Assembly: GCA_015499985.1 (NCBI GenBank)
Contig: JAAAUF010000028.1
Location: forward strand, 1-64,000
DNA: 64,000 nt
Reading direction: 5' to 3'
Origin: Haplosporangium gracile
Lineage: Eukaryota; Mortierellomycota; Mortierellomycetes; Mortierellales; Mortierellaceae
Of the stretch, positions 1 to 13,909 are shown piece after piece. The notes under the pieces are model-generated. The model saw only the letters and a list, made by a program, of their open reading frames with translations, was not told the origin of the DNA and ran no database searches. Made by a program: the position numbers and the translations under genes. How positions within the stretch are numbered: the stretch's first letter is position 1; the number at the start of each line of letters is the position of its first letter.

Positions 1-54
1 TTAGCAATCAAGACTCTGAATCTTGCAATCCGAGTTCGAGTCTCGGCGAGACCT
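1..54 (+). tRNA. tRNA-Gln (anticodon CTG), 5' truncated by window edge
   Basis: Only the part from the D-arm to the 3' end is inside the window. A five-pair anticodon stem (CAAGA/TCTTG) encloses the loop CTCTGAA, so the anticodon is CTG, which reads CAG (Gln). The T-arm CCGAG-TTCGAGT-CTCGG contains a good B-box (GTTCGAGTC). The acceptor 3' strand CGAGACC plus discriminator T would pair with the usual GGTCTCG start of eukaryotic tRNA-Gln, which lies outside the window. A T4 run at 59-62 is a plausible RNA polymerase III terminator. No intron is visible after the anticodon. Confidence 0.93.
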
Positions 55-58
55 CATC

Positions 59-62
59 TTTT
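59..62 (+). terminator. Pol III terminator of the tRNA-Gln gene
   Basis: A run of four T, five bases after the discriminator base of the tRNA, fits RNA polymerase III termination. Confidence 0.6.
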
Positions 63-3000
63 ACTTTTTACTCGCTTCGGCAGTTCAAGGATTTCTTATC
101 GCTCTGCTCTCAAAAAGCATCGACCTATCATTATTTTTTTTACTTGAAAACAAAGGCTTCTTTACTTTTCTTTAGTTTTGGCTTTTTTCTCTGCTGGGAT
201 AAGGCGCAGTTGTGAGAACAATGTCTTCTTCAGATCTACTTCATGATCGTCAGAATAGTGTCATTCTTCTCATTTTCGTTTATCCCATAGCCCTGCCTCC
301 TTTTATGGTCTTTGCCATTGCAGCAACAGTTACCTATTTTTTGAATAGACTTGCTTCGCCGATCCGATTTCATTTCATTTCAGAGTGGGATAGGAAAATG
401 GCTGAAGCGGGCACAAAAATTCAGTGGGCTTGAGCAAAAACAGTAAAATTACCTGGACTAGGGGAAAGAGCAATGGTCTGAGCTCACTTTTCGATTTGCT
501 TTTAATCCCTCACGACCTTTGTTATCCAGTCTTCCCATGCCACAAGGACAAGTGAGCCAAAAAGAAATGTGATTCTGGATCCTTTCGATCATTAAAGAGA
601 CCATTGATAGGTAACACTACCGTAACAGTAACAATCCCCTCGACCCTTATCCTTCCGCTTTTCTGTCTTCTCTTTCCTCTTATCCATCTAAAAAAAATTG
701 CTCACCTTCGTTCATAGGCAACGACAGGAACAACAAGCAACAGGAACAACAAAAAAAAGTATACTAGTGTCCAAGGAGTACCTTTCGCCGCATAGGCTAA
801 CAACAAAACCCCTCTTCGTCTCCCCTGTGTAATTTACACCAATTCCTAGAAGTGGACCAAGCTAGCTCCTATCAATAGCCAGCTATCCCATCTATCATCT
901 ACTTTTTTTTTTGTTGTTGTTGTGTCTCTCTAACTCGCTTGCTTTTACTCACCAAGCCCAAGCCCATCGAAAAGAAACCACAATCCAATGATGATGGGCG
1001 TAGTCTATCTTCCAAATAGAAACATTTCAACAAAATGTGGGTACATTACTGGCCCTATTCATCGGCTTTCAACCGGTGGTTTTTCCTTCTACTCCCATTC
1101 CAAAAAAAAGTGGTGGGGTAAAGTAGGGGTGGAAGTCAATGGTTTTTACTTTTTACAAGTCAATGGTACTAGGTTTATGTGTATTTGCAAGTGAAGAGAG
1201 AAAGAAAGGTCCGATGGAACAAAGGACGCTAGTGCAAAGTAATAGCCTAAGAGCTAGGGGTGTAACTTGGCCCAGGAAAAGCGCGAGGAAAAAGAGAAGA
1301 CGAGGAGAGGAACATAACAACATTGGAGTATTGTCGGCTGAAAAAAAAAAGCAAAGAAAAAAAAAAGATTGTCGCCTATGCTCGGTATCCTCAAAGATAC
1401 CCGGCAAGCTTTTTCTGACTCTCTCCACGACGACGGTACACTGTCATTGGGAAGGATAAATAACCACATAATAAAAATATACGTAGGAAGAAAAGGGATC
1501 ATGGGTAGCCCACCAGTCTGGTCTCCCCCTTGGTCTCCCCCTTTTGCAATAATCGTTAGAGGGAGAGAAAAAAAAAGAAAAAGAAAGAGAGGAGATAGAG
1601 AATAGGAAGGAGATGGTGCCAAACAAGAAGACGGACCATAGATGCCAAGATGCCAGGAACCAGACCTCTCATCCTCAGTCGCTTATGTATTTTGTATCCA
1701 GTTAGGACGGTATTTCCTTTTTGCTTAGTTTCAACCCTTTTGGATGGCCCTCCTTTCTATCCTTGATTTTTTTCATAATTAAGCCTATAATCTGCTAGAC
1801 ATAGCGAAAAAGCTTACTCGCCCGTCGTCCCTTTTGAGAACGCAAGTAAGAAAAGGAGGTGGGATCATTGCAGAATGCACGCATTAGGAATAGTAGCAAT
1901 GAAGGCTTGTTAACAATTTGCTGCCAAAGGACTTTTTACTGCCAACTCACTCCTTCTCTCTGATTCACAGGGACGGCTTTGCTTGATAGAGAGTAGTGCT
2001 AAAAACAATAATCAGCAAAAACTCAGGAGCAAGCAGTAACCACCTGGACTAAGGAAAAAAAACAAGGGATGATGAGGTTGCATCAATTGACATGAGGTTG
2101 TACTCTCCAGGATTCAATGGTACTCGACGCTTGATTGGCGTTCACTGCTATTTTTTGTCGTCGATGCTTGCTTGCTTTGCTGTATACAATCCATCTTCCA
2201 TCTCCGTCTGGCCCTGCTCTTTTTTTACTTTCAATCCAACTCTAACTCCTCCATCCCTTGCCCCTGGCGGAAGAAGTCAAGAGTTGGACAAAGAAGAGTG
2301 GATAGCAGAGATAGAGCGAGGGTGGCAGTGAAGGATAGTGAAACAAAAATGGCTTGCTCACCGCATCCATCAGTATCGGTGTAAAAAGAAAGTGAATAAA
2401 GGGATCGATTGAACAAAAAAGAGTGGCGTGTCCACACTAAGCATTGTCACTTTGTCATTAGCTCAAGCCCATAGTCGAAAAAAATGCGAGCTTGGCCGAG
2501 CGAGAAGAATGAAGCAAGCCAGTTACCCCGCAGTTTTCATAAAAAAAAACTGAAAAGGAAAACGAATAACGTCAACCCTGTTGGTGAATGTGACAGTGAC
2601 AGCCAACCAGGGTCCTTTCTTACTTTTCTGTAGGGAAAAATGGTGTCATGCTTGAATCATATGGGACGACAAGAGAAATGAAGGTTAAAGGGGATCCTTT
2701 TGTCAAATGAATAAACTGGGGCTGGCACTAGCTGTTAAAATGACTGAGTTGAGTTGAGTTGACTGAGTGGTTTATTGAGTGACTTGACCGAGCGAGTGGC
2801 TGACACGAGCACCCGGACCTATTTGGATCAAGGCTGACTCTATTGAGTGAGTGCCTGTGCTAAGTAGGCAAAGGCAGGCTGAGGGCAGAGCGGCGCTTGA
2901 TTGGATCGGATTGAATTGAATATTATGTCCTATGAATAGTAGTAATAAGCGGCTAGCTTATCTCTGAAAGACACTAAGAAAGGGCTTTCAGACCTCCACG

Positions 3001-3633
3001 GACATTCAGTCATTCAACAAGTGTCTATGAAAAAAAAGTGTTTGTGAACAGACAACAGACAATAGAAATATGACATAACGGAGAATTGTGGTCCTTCCTC
3101 ACCTTCTCTTTCCTTCTTCTCTTTCTTCTCTTCCTTCTCTTTCTTCTTCTTTTACTTCTTCATTCTTTCCACTTCTTCACACATCACCTCTTCTGTACTC
3201 TCGTAATATTTTTTAATTCGTTATCTCTCACTCCACTCACTACGCCTCAATTCGAATCCATTCCTATCCAACACAACCACCTTCTCATCACCTTTTCAGC
3301 CTCCTACCACACCTTCTCCCTTATATACCTGGCTACTCTCTTTCTTTCCTTTCTTTCCTTTCCCTTATTTCTTCACCCATACCCCCACCCATACACCTAC
3401 TTACCCTCCACTTACCCTACACCGTTGTAAAACCCATTGAACCAGTTCCTTTGATGCAACTATCGTGTTTCCGCTGTCCCCACACCCACTACTCCTCCTC
3501 CCTCTTACACCACAATCAGTGATTTCCGCCGTCCTCGCTTCTCCTTCTCCTCTTCTCCAACCTTTAGTCCACAACTAAGCAAACAAAAAACCAGCAAGTT
3601 TACTCTCTCTCTCTCTCAACAACAACACTCATC
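63..3633. other. Gene-free stretch of about 3.6 kb
   Basis: Only short open frames occur here (for example 212-433 and 1139-1459). They have low-complexity translations and no family resemblance, so I call none of them genes. The stretch has many A and T runs. A GAGTT/GAGTG-rich simple-sequence patch lies around 2745-2800. From about 3086 it turns into the pyrimidine-rich leader of the kinase gene. Confidence 0.6.
3086..3630 (+). promoter_or_regulatory. CT-rich promoter/leader of the kinase gene
   Basis: The + strand is almost pure pyrimidine in long runs (3086-3170, 3340-3400, 3530-3620, ending in a CT repeat) just before the ATG at 3634. Similar CT-rich leaders precede most + strand genes here, so this is probably the core promoter and 5' UTR. 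No specific factor site is claimed. Confidence 0.45.
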
Positions 3634-5932
3634 ATGGCGGTCCAATCCATATCTACCCAATCTGCTGCAAAGTATGCAAACTCCATTCTTTTTTTTGTTA
3701 TCTATCAATCTCGGCAACTATTATTTCGTTTCCGATAATAATCCACTATCCATTCCAATGGACCGATCCGACTAAACAGCAACAGCAACAACAGAGGCGA
3801 CAGAGGACGACAGCAATGGAGAAACCTAACCCGTTTGCCTTTTGTTTTTTTGAAAGCAGCTTCAATGCTTTCTCTGAACCCTCCAGCATCGCCGGTGAAG
3901 ACGGCGATAGCAAGAGCGACAGTAGTAATAGTAGTGACCTCAGCAGCAAGAACATCCTTCACAGCAACAACAGACGATCCCTCCAGTTATCGTTTGTCCC
4001 TACTCCCCTCCTCCCTCTCTTTTCACGCCAGCCTCGCACCACTGTCGGTCTGCCCCCCATCTGCCTCACTCTGCTCCAGCGTCGTCACTACCAACGAGCC
4101 AGCTATTATGGCCAGGGCCACCCTTTGATCCACCAGATTCAGACTCACATGCGTAGCCACAGCCAATATCACATCATCAGCCCCTGTCACACAGAGTCGC
4201 GGTCTATGCAGCTTGCTGGCAAGCTGGAAGACATCATGTCGAGCACTATGCTCCATGGTCCTGTGAAAGGAGACGGAAAGTCTCATGGTGATGCCTCGAC
4301 CGACAACCTGATGGAGAATGCAGAGACTGATTCCGTTGCCTCGATGGATTCGAATGAGTCCAACTCCCCTGATGCACAGGCCAACGCCGTCTTTGATGTG
4401 TCCAAGCAGGGCCAAGTCAAGGTCACGGAGGAGCAGCAGGAGGCTGCTGATGATGCTTGCTGCTCTGCAGACTATGTGTACACGGCCCCGTGTGAGCACC
4501 ACCCCTCTAAGGGCCAGACTGATTACCTCGTCAATGACATGTTCCCCAAGCTCGTGGCAAGTAGTCTTCACCTCTTCTGCTCTTTTATCTTTCATTGCTC
4601 TTTTCAGTACTCTTTACTGCGTGCGTTATGATCTTGTTATCTTCTTTTTTTCTTACATCACTACAATCGATGCCACTCATGCTCCGATGGATTGTTCATC
4701 ATCGTTTTCTTCTTATTTGAGCCTGTCTCTTTGGCTGCTCTTCCTTCTCCATTTCATTTTGAAAGTGGAGTTGCCGTTTTGTGTTATTCCGACAACCTTT
4801 TGTGTCGCTGTCTTTTCTTTGTTATCTGTTCATTCATTTGCAGCGAGCGTTAAGGGGTCTTGTCCTCGCCACCACGCGTCGCCTAGGAGCGATCAGTTGA
4901 TCAGTCAATCGATCATCACTCTACTCGCGTCTACCATCACAATCACTAACCTATTGTTTCATGCACCAATTTTACTTACTACAGCACGACTTGTCCACGA
5001 TCGAGTTTGGTATCCGCATTGCCGACTTTATGCCCCTGGCCTTCAAGACAGTCCCCGTTGCCGGTCTCGCTGAGAAAGAGCTCGAGCTCCTCCACGGTCT
5101 CCGTCAGCTGCCCCATGTCATCCAGCTCGAAGACTCCTTCGTCAACGACAATGGTGACACCGTCCTGGTTCTACCCATGCTCAAGCCCTTTGATGTCCAT
5201 GCCGTCAACAAAAACCTCTGCTCGGTCCGCAAGACCATGCGCCAGGTTTTGACTGGTCTTGCCGCCGTCCATGCTAGGGACATTGTCCATCTGGACATCA
5301 ACCCCTCCAACCTAATGGTCACTCACGCCAAGCGAGATGTGGTCGTCATCGACTTTGGACTTTCCATGACCATCGATCGTAGTGCCTCTGAAAAGTCAAT
5401 CCCCGTCTGCGGCACGACCGGTTACATTGCACCCGAGATCCTTCATCCCTCTGCCTATGGAGAGTATGATCCGATGGCGGCAGATCTTTACTCGCTCGGA
5501 ATTGTTCTCGGCGAGATGTTGGAAGAATATATCCCCGATTGCGACTTGCACTACTTTGGGTCCAAGTACCTCGGACTCGAGAATACCAATCAGACTGTTG
5601 CCGCGTTGAAAGAGTTTATTGGCCAGGAAGCGATGTATCCCAAGACCCTTGTCCAGGCCGCCGATCTCCTCCGGAACATGTTGCAGGAGAACCCCAAGGA
5701 TCGTCGCTCAGCCCAAGAGTTGCTCGATTCCCACCCGTTCCTTGCCGTCGGACCCCCTTCCTCTGGTGCCATCCTTACCTCGACCAAGACCAAGGTCGCG
5801 TCAGCGACTCTTGCTGGCGCTGTTGGTGGCAACCTTGAGTTGTGCGAGTGGACCTGCCGCCTACAGGAAATCAAGTACCAGCGATATCTTTACCAAGAGC
5901 AGACTGGCTGCGAGGTTTACCGCTATCGATAG
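3634..5932 (+). CDS. Divergent Ser/Thr protein kinase
   Basis: Three exons are proposed: 3634-3671, 3860-4553 and 4985-5932, giving about 559 aa. Exon 2 encodes a Ser/Asp-rich N-terminal region of unknown function. Exon 3 encodes a kinase domain: the beta-3 lysine in AFKTV (about K265), catalytic loop HLDINPSNLM (D about 348, N about 353), Mg-binding DFG (about 367-369), then GTTGYIAPE and the alpha-F motif DLYSLGIVLGEML. The arginine of HRD is leucine, and no GxGxxG loop is visible before the lysine. Catalytic Lys, Asp, Asn and DFG are kept, so activity is plausible. The pattern loosely recalls CDC7-like kinases, but I cannot assign a subfamily. The second intron donor (GTGGCA at 4554) is non-consensus. 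It is chosen because it keeps the frame and gives a continuous junction, so the region just before the kinase domain is the least certain part. Confidence 0.75.
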
Positions 5933-6755
5933 AATCTTTTCGTTCGTTTGGGTTCTTGTCTTTGTTATTTTCATGTAGAAAAACAGAATAGCCTGTTTGG
6001 AATCTGTCCAACGTACGAGAATATATCTACTTATTTGAGCGATGAATTGAGTGAAGAATGAAAAAGAGTGCGTTGTTGTCGTGTGGTATTCAGCATGAGA
6101 AGGAAAATGAAAAAAAGGGTTTACCATTTGTGCGAGGGAAAAGTGTTTATTAGCGCTTGAGCATTCCAAAGGGCAGGAGCCCAAGGGGATAACAAGGCTG
6201 GATGGAAAAAAAGGGAAACCATCAAGAGACCAATCAAATGATTGGTTCCAGAGCATGGCAAGTAACACGCCATCACATTGCATTCGTTCTTGGCTGGCAC
6301 CTTGAGTTTGGCAGTACGCAGATAAAAAAAGGGAAGGACGGGAAGACAGGCATCAATGAGTTTTTAGCATTGAGTTTTTAGGTATTGCATGGTGGCGAGC
6401 AAGAACACAATAAGAGAGAAGGAGAAGCTACAGCCCAGCGAACAAGAGAAGTAATTAGAAGAAGCGAATGAGCCTGCCCAGTCCATTTCACAAGGCGCAA
6501 AATAGTAAGGATGTGAGTGAGTGAACGGGTGAGTGCTCAAAGGGCACAAGTCCAAAGGCGTGAGTGAGTGAGTGAGTGAGTGCGAGTAAAATCTAGATCC
6601 GGCTCAGACTTTTTTTAGACTTTTTTTATTTCATATTTTGCCTCTTCCTTCTTTACTTTCACTTTTTCTCTCTCTCTCTCTCCCCTCTTTATCCCTCTCC
6701 CCTCTTTCTCCTCACTCTTGTATCTTTTTTTTTTGACCCTCATAGTCCACAGACC
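5933..6755. other. Intergenic region with GAGT repeat and CT-rich leader
   Basis: No coding signal is seen. It holds the 3' flank of the kinase gene, a short tetranucleotide repeat (GAGT) at 6561-6582 and a CT-rich tract at 6640-6720 that leads into the ArfGAP start. Confidence 0.55.
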
Positions 6756-9251
<2,496 letters not shown>

Positions 9252-9336
9252 ATTTGATTACTGGTAGACTTTATGGCTGATTTTTAGGAATCTCCACTTT
9301 TTTTCTTTTTGGATACGACCGACACCACACGACAAT

Positions 9337-9342
9337 AATAAA
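9337..9342 (+). terminator. Candidate poly(A) signal of the ArfGAP gene
   Basis: An AATAAA lies 86 bp after the stop codon and before the convergent neighbour. It is assigned by position only. Confidence 0.4.
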
Positions 9343-9440
9343 AACGATAACCATTGAAGTACACTGTTTGGGTTGTTTGTGTTCAGGCTATATTATGGAC
9401 TTTACGACACAAGCACAAAAATGTCAAAGAAAAATGTATT

Positions 9441-12400
9441 TTAACCAGGACGGCTAGGAGTAGAGACGCGGTTATAGTCCATAAGTAGGTTACAACCCGC
9501 GTACTCGTACATGGCCTCACGATTGGTATCGAATTCCGGAATGGTGGGTCTCTCCGCCTGTTGATTCTTGTCTATCCAACTGCCCCGTCTCATCGAAGAA
9601 GCGAGGTAAGACTCTGCTGCGGCACCGTTCTGGGAATGGGCGCTGTTGCTGTGTTGGCTACTCACCGAGGAAGCCAACGCACCACCACCATTTTGCTGCA
9701 GTTGCAGCTGCTGGCGGTCCCAGTTCTCGATCCCCTCAAGGTACTCCAGGATGCGGTCTCTCATGGTCAAGAGCCTCGTCCTCAATCCTCCATACCGCAT
9801 CTCGACCACCTCCCACCCAAAGGGCTTATTAGTCTTGTGCCACAAGGACCTATGGTACTTCCAGAGCTGATCCACCGCGACCTGAAGATCGACCAGACGG
9901 CCTTCAGTTAGGTCATAGAGTTCCTGACGGTCGCCCGAGCGGTAGGCGATGGTCATTCGCGAGTGAAGATGACATTTGAGAGTCAACACCTGGGCGACCA
10001 AATAGGCCATTCGGAGACGTTCGTTCTCGGGAAAGATATCCTTATTGTGGTCGATCATCTTGCTCAGAGTCTGGGCGATCTCGGTGTAGTGCGTTTCTAG
10101 GTTCATCATCGCGTACTGTGGTGAAATGTGCGCCAGAAATGGGTCTATTGACAAAAATGATGAAAAAAAGGATGTGACATGTCAGTTTCAGTCAAATACG
10201 CGGTCCCTGACAACTACTTCATAGTAATGTGCCAAGCATGTGTGATTACCTTCCCAGAGCAAGTACTTGCTGGTGTTGGGTGCAAAGTGAGTTTTCAAGG
10301 TCAACGGGGTATCAGAGTCCATTACTTGGTCAATCTATACAGCGTACACGCATCGGGTCGAGTACACATATGTTAGTTAACTTTTCTGCATCCTTGTTCA
10401 AGAAACAAGCAAAAGTTGGCAAAGTTGGCCTAGTGAAGTCAACTTGCCTTGCTGGCATAGACCCAGTCGTCAAACTTTGCTCCACAGACGCCCTCGAAGC
10501 AGTTCTTTAGCCGGCCAAGGTCAATCTCGGCGTCTTGAGTATATCCATGGTCCGCAAAGTAATACATGGCTGGGAGAGCAGAGAACATGTCACATTCGTG
10601 ACCTTCATCTCCCCAGATCGTAATCATCATGTTCTTGACGTTCTCGCCAACCACACCCTGTGCATCAGGTTTACACTCAAGCTTCGCAGCCTGACAAGAG
10701 GCCTGGATAGTTGCGAACGAGAAGGGGAGTGCACACCAGAATCGATTCCAAGTCCACGCTGCCGTTGCGACCCAGGGGCTAGGACAACCCAGCTCTCGAT
10801 GCTGTTCAATCTTGTTGGCATACGGCTCGCTCGCTGTGTGGTAGTAGTCCCAATAGACGAGATCGATATCTGGAGGTAAGTTGTCTGTCAATTGAGGCGT
10901 GCCGCCATCATAGTATCCTGCTAAGCTGTTGTTCTTGTTTGCTAGCGTAAACAACACTAAATCACGCCAGAAAACAATTGATTATCGAGATGCAATGCAT
11001 GGAAGTTAATACATTTGATCAAAAAAAAAGCAAGCGAGATGGGAGATTACAAGAAGCGCGTGGAATGAGGGTAACGTACTGTCGGACCAGATCATGGGTT
11101 TCAAGTCGAGTCGCTTGCAGATGTCTTGCACACGTTTGAGATGATGAAGAAAGACACGAGTGGGGTCTTCGTAGCCAAAGATCTGACGATATCGACCCTC
11201 GCCAACTCCTGCCGCCTCATCCAAACCAACGTGAATCCTCTTGGATCTCAGCGGTGAGCTGATGGTCGTAATCATCTATTTTTTTTTTAAAGTAGAAAGG
11301 AACGAATCAGAAATCGATACCAAAACACAACAACGAGCGCTCAAAAGAGCTCTAGAAAAAAAAAGCAGTTGGCAGAGTCAAGATACGATGCGATGCATAC
11401 TCTTTCAATGAGATTATAGGTCTCGTCCCAATTGGCCAGCAACACCTCGTTGGTATCACGATAGATATGGTATTTAGGCCACTGAAGCATCTGGCCAAGA
11501 TGACCAAGGGTCTGGATGCAAGGGACCAGCTCAATGCCAAGTGCATCCGCGTAGTCGTCCATGTGTATGAGCTCCTGACGAGTGTAGCCTCCTCGTAAAT
11601 ATCCAAAAAAGGTCTCGCCTTCCATCTCGTAGGTGTCCTCGGTGTAGAGCTGTATCATGTTGATGCCCATTAGTGCACAGTTGCGCATCATGTTGAATAC
11701 GCTCGACTGTTTCAACACACCTCCACGACTGCAGTCAATCATGACACTAAAAGGTATAAAAATCATAGAAATAGGTTTGATTAGTAGCGCACTTGTTTTC
11801 TGTATGCCATCGTCATAGTCATCATCATTATTATTTTCATCCTTGGATTAATTTTCCAGGTCGGTCAAGGTTTGGAGTAAGTAAACATACGTCAGATTCT
11901 CAAAGTTTGCCTTTTCAGTATAATTGAGTAAGGACCGAGTTTTCTCCGGGTCGGGTCCTTGAATCTGTCGACTGGCGCCCAAGATGCGCCCAAGCGACCT
12001 GAACGCTATTCAATCATCGGAGGGTCGTGGTAAAAAAATCAATTGTTAGATCTTATCTTTCTGTCATGTCACGCAGGATTATATTTTTTGCACTAATCTA
12101 GTGTCACCAAAAAAAGTGCACCAATCCTGAGGTCATCAATCGAAAGGGTATAACGGGCGCCACTGCATGCATTTGAATCCTGTGCTTGCCCGCAAAAAGC
12201 GCTCTCTTGTTTCTGTTTAAAGAGTCGATGGGGGGAGTGGCAGTAGAAGTTGTAACGAAAGTCGAATTGAGCAGTGGCAGTGTGTCTTTGGAGTTGGGCG
12301 TTGGAATGAGAGTGGCTGTGTGGATAAAACGAAATTGCTGGGCAGTCGATACATATCCTTTTGTTGTCGAGTTTTTTGTTTTCTGCGTTGCTGTTATTGT

Positions 12401-13208
12401 TGGATAGCCGTCCTTGAACGCGTGAGAAGAATGTGCTTTGTTCGAAGATCGGAACCAATCAAATCGCGCTGGTGTGCATTGCATCTCAAGAACCAAATCA
12501 ATCAAGGTTCAAATCCCAATAAGAGGCCCTTTCCCTCTTTCCTTCTTGCCTTCCAGCAAGAAAAAGCAAAAAAAAGGAACGGAAAAGAGAGTATGAAATA
12601 AAGGGAAGCTGAGAGTGAGCCATCCAACACCTACTCGTCGTCTCCTTTTTGGCTACCTCTTTTTTTTTTCTTCTTTGCCATTTTTAGCCTTTTTACTCTT
12701 CATTGACTGGTTCACCCGTTATCAAAATGTTACCAAATAGGAGATGGTAAGGTGGAAGAAAAAGGTGCGGCGAGCAAAATAGTACCTTCAATCTTGCGCT
12801 GGTACTTGACTTCAATGGCAACCCGGCTCTGAGTAGCGCTCGTCTCGAGGTGTTGACAGACCATGACAGAGCACTCGCCCTCGCTCAACGCCTGGTCCTT
12901 CTCAAATCTATACAATATATCAAGGTGATTCAAAAAAGAGCATGTGTAAGTTGATTTGAGTTTGAGTTTGAATAAATGAATGGCAAGGGGATGAAGGGAA
13001 AGTGAACGAGAAGAATGAAGAGAATGAGCTACCTGACGAGCCAGTGAAACTCGACGTCATGGAGGTGGTCGTTTGATTCGTAGAGGGAGATGTTTTGCTG
13101 GGGGGCGTTGGTGGCAATGGCTTCTATGCCGAGCTGAAGTTCAGCAGGGACGTGAGCGAGGTCGATGAGGATGTTGAGTCCTCCAGAGGTGGTCATGTCG
13201 GTGTCCAT
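9441..13208 (-). CDS. GcnA-type GH20 exo-beta-N-acetylhexosaminidase
   Basis: Nine exons on the minus strand: 13033-13208, 12786-12907, 12122-12184, 11891-12005, 11401-11746, 11080-11275, 10448-10956, 10250-10334 and 9441-10144; 771 aa. The GH20 barrel carries the catalytic pair in HVGLDEA (about D293-E294), preceded by YTEDTYEMEGE and VPCIQTLGHLGQ and followed by PMIWSD, LVYWDYYH and TIWGDEG. The C-terminal helical region with NKPFGWEVVEMRYGG matches the GcnA/HexD type rather than secreted fungal chitobiases. The expected role is release of terminal GlcNAc or GlcN from small glycans. No signal peptide is visible (it begins MDTDMTTSGG), so it is probably intracellular. Intron 7 uses a GC donor (AAG|GCAAGT, 10447 downwards). 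Exon 3 relies on an AAG acceptor and is the weakest exon. All phases agree. Confidence 0.9.
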
Positions 13209-13909
13209 CAGTGGGAGGGGAGGGAAAGGAAAGGGGAAAGGGAAAGAGAGTAAAGTGTAGTTGTCTAGGGATATAGGAATAGCAGCAAAAAAGGGAGTGT
13301 GAGGATGAAGAAGGGTGAAGGAGAAGGAAGTGTGCAAAAGACGAAGACAGAAGACTGCGAAAGGAAGAGAGAAAAGAGCTGGCATCTCGTGACTGCGCCT
13401 GAGTGGTTCCTCCGCTGGCCGCTGTTCACTTTTTTTTTGAATTGGCAATGGCTCTGACTCCACTCGGCTCAGGGGTGAAAGAAAGAAAAAGGTAATGCTC
13501 ACTTTCACTTTGTGTACTTTTCTTATTTTTCTCTCGCCCTGTCCTATTCTTCTTCTCTCTCTCTTCTTTTCACTTCCCCTTCTTTCTTGTTCTTCTCCTT
13601 CCCCCCCAACGCTACATCAGCCTTCTTCCCTTTCTCCCTCTAACTCTCACTTCCATTCATTCGTCACCAGAGTTCTCTTTACCCGGCTCATTCCTTGTCT
13701 TCTTTCTCACCTACTATCCTGCTCAGCCGTTGTTCCTCACACACGACTTAACCGCACACCCTTCATACTTCATACCTCTTCAATTCACACCTCTCGCACC
13801 CTCAATTGTCTCCCTCCTCCCTTCCCTCGCTCCCTGAACCGCCGTTGTCTACCCGCTTCTACTTTGAACGACATGATCCAAAATTGGACCTCAGTCTGTG
13901 TCCGTTGCC
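13209..13909. other. Divergent promoter between the GH20 gene and the TYSND1-like gene
   Basis: About 700 bp separate the two start codons. The part at 13500-13640 is strongly CT-rich on the + strand, the usual look of a leader here. A 163-codon open frame at 13495-13986 is low complexity and is not called. Confidence 0.5.

Noticed and set aside
212..433. 73-codon open frame after the tRNA
   Set aside because: No family resemblance, isolated position and no flanking exons; length expected by chance.
1139..1622. Overlapping open frames on both strands
   Set aside because: They are Lys/Arg-rich or Phe/Ser-rich translations of purine/pyrimidine-biased DNA and have no splice-consistent partners.
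12185..12458. Longer version of GH20 exon 3 as the gene's N-terminus
   Set aside because: It encodes a His/Gln-rich low-complexity stretch. The two upstream exons (13033-13208, 12786-12907) give a better family-like N-terminus and agree in phase.
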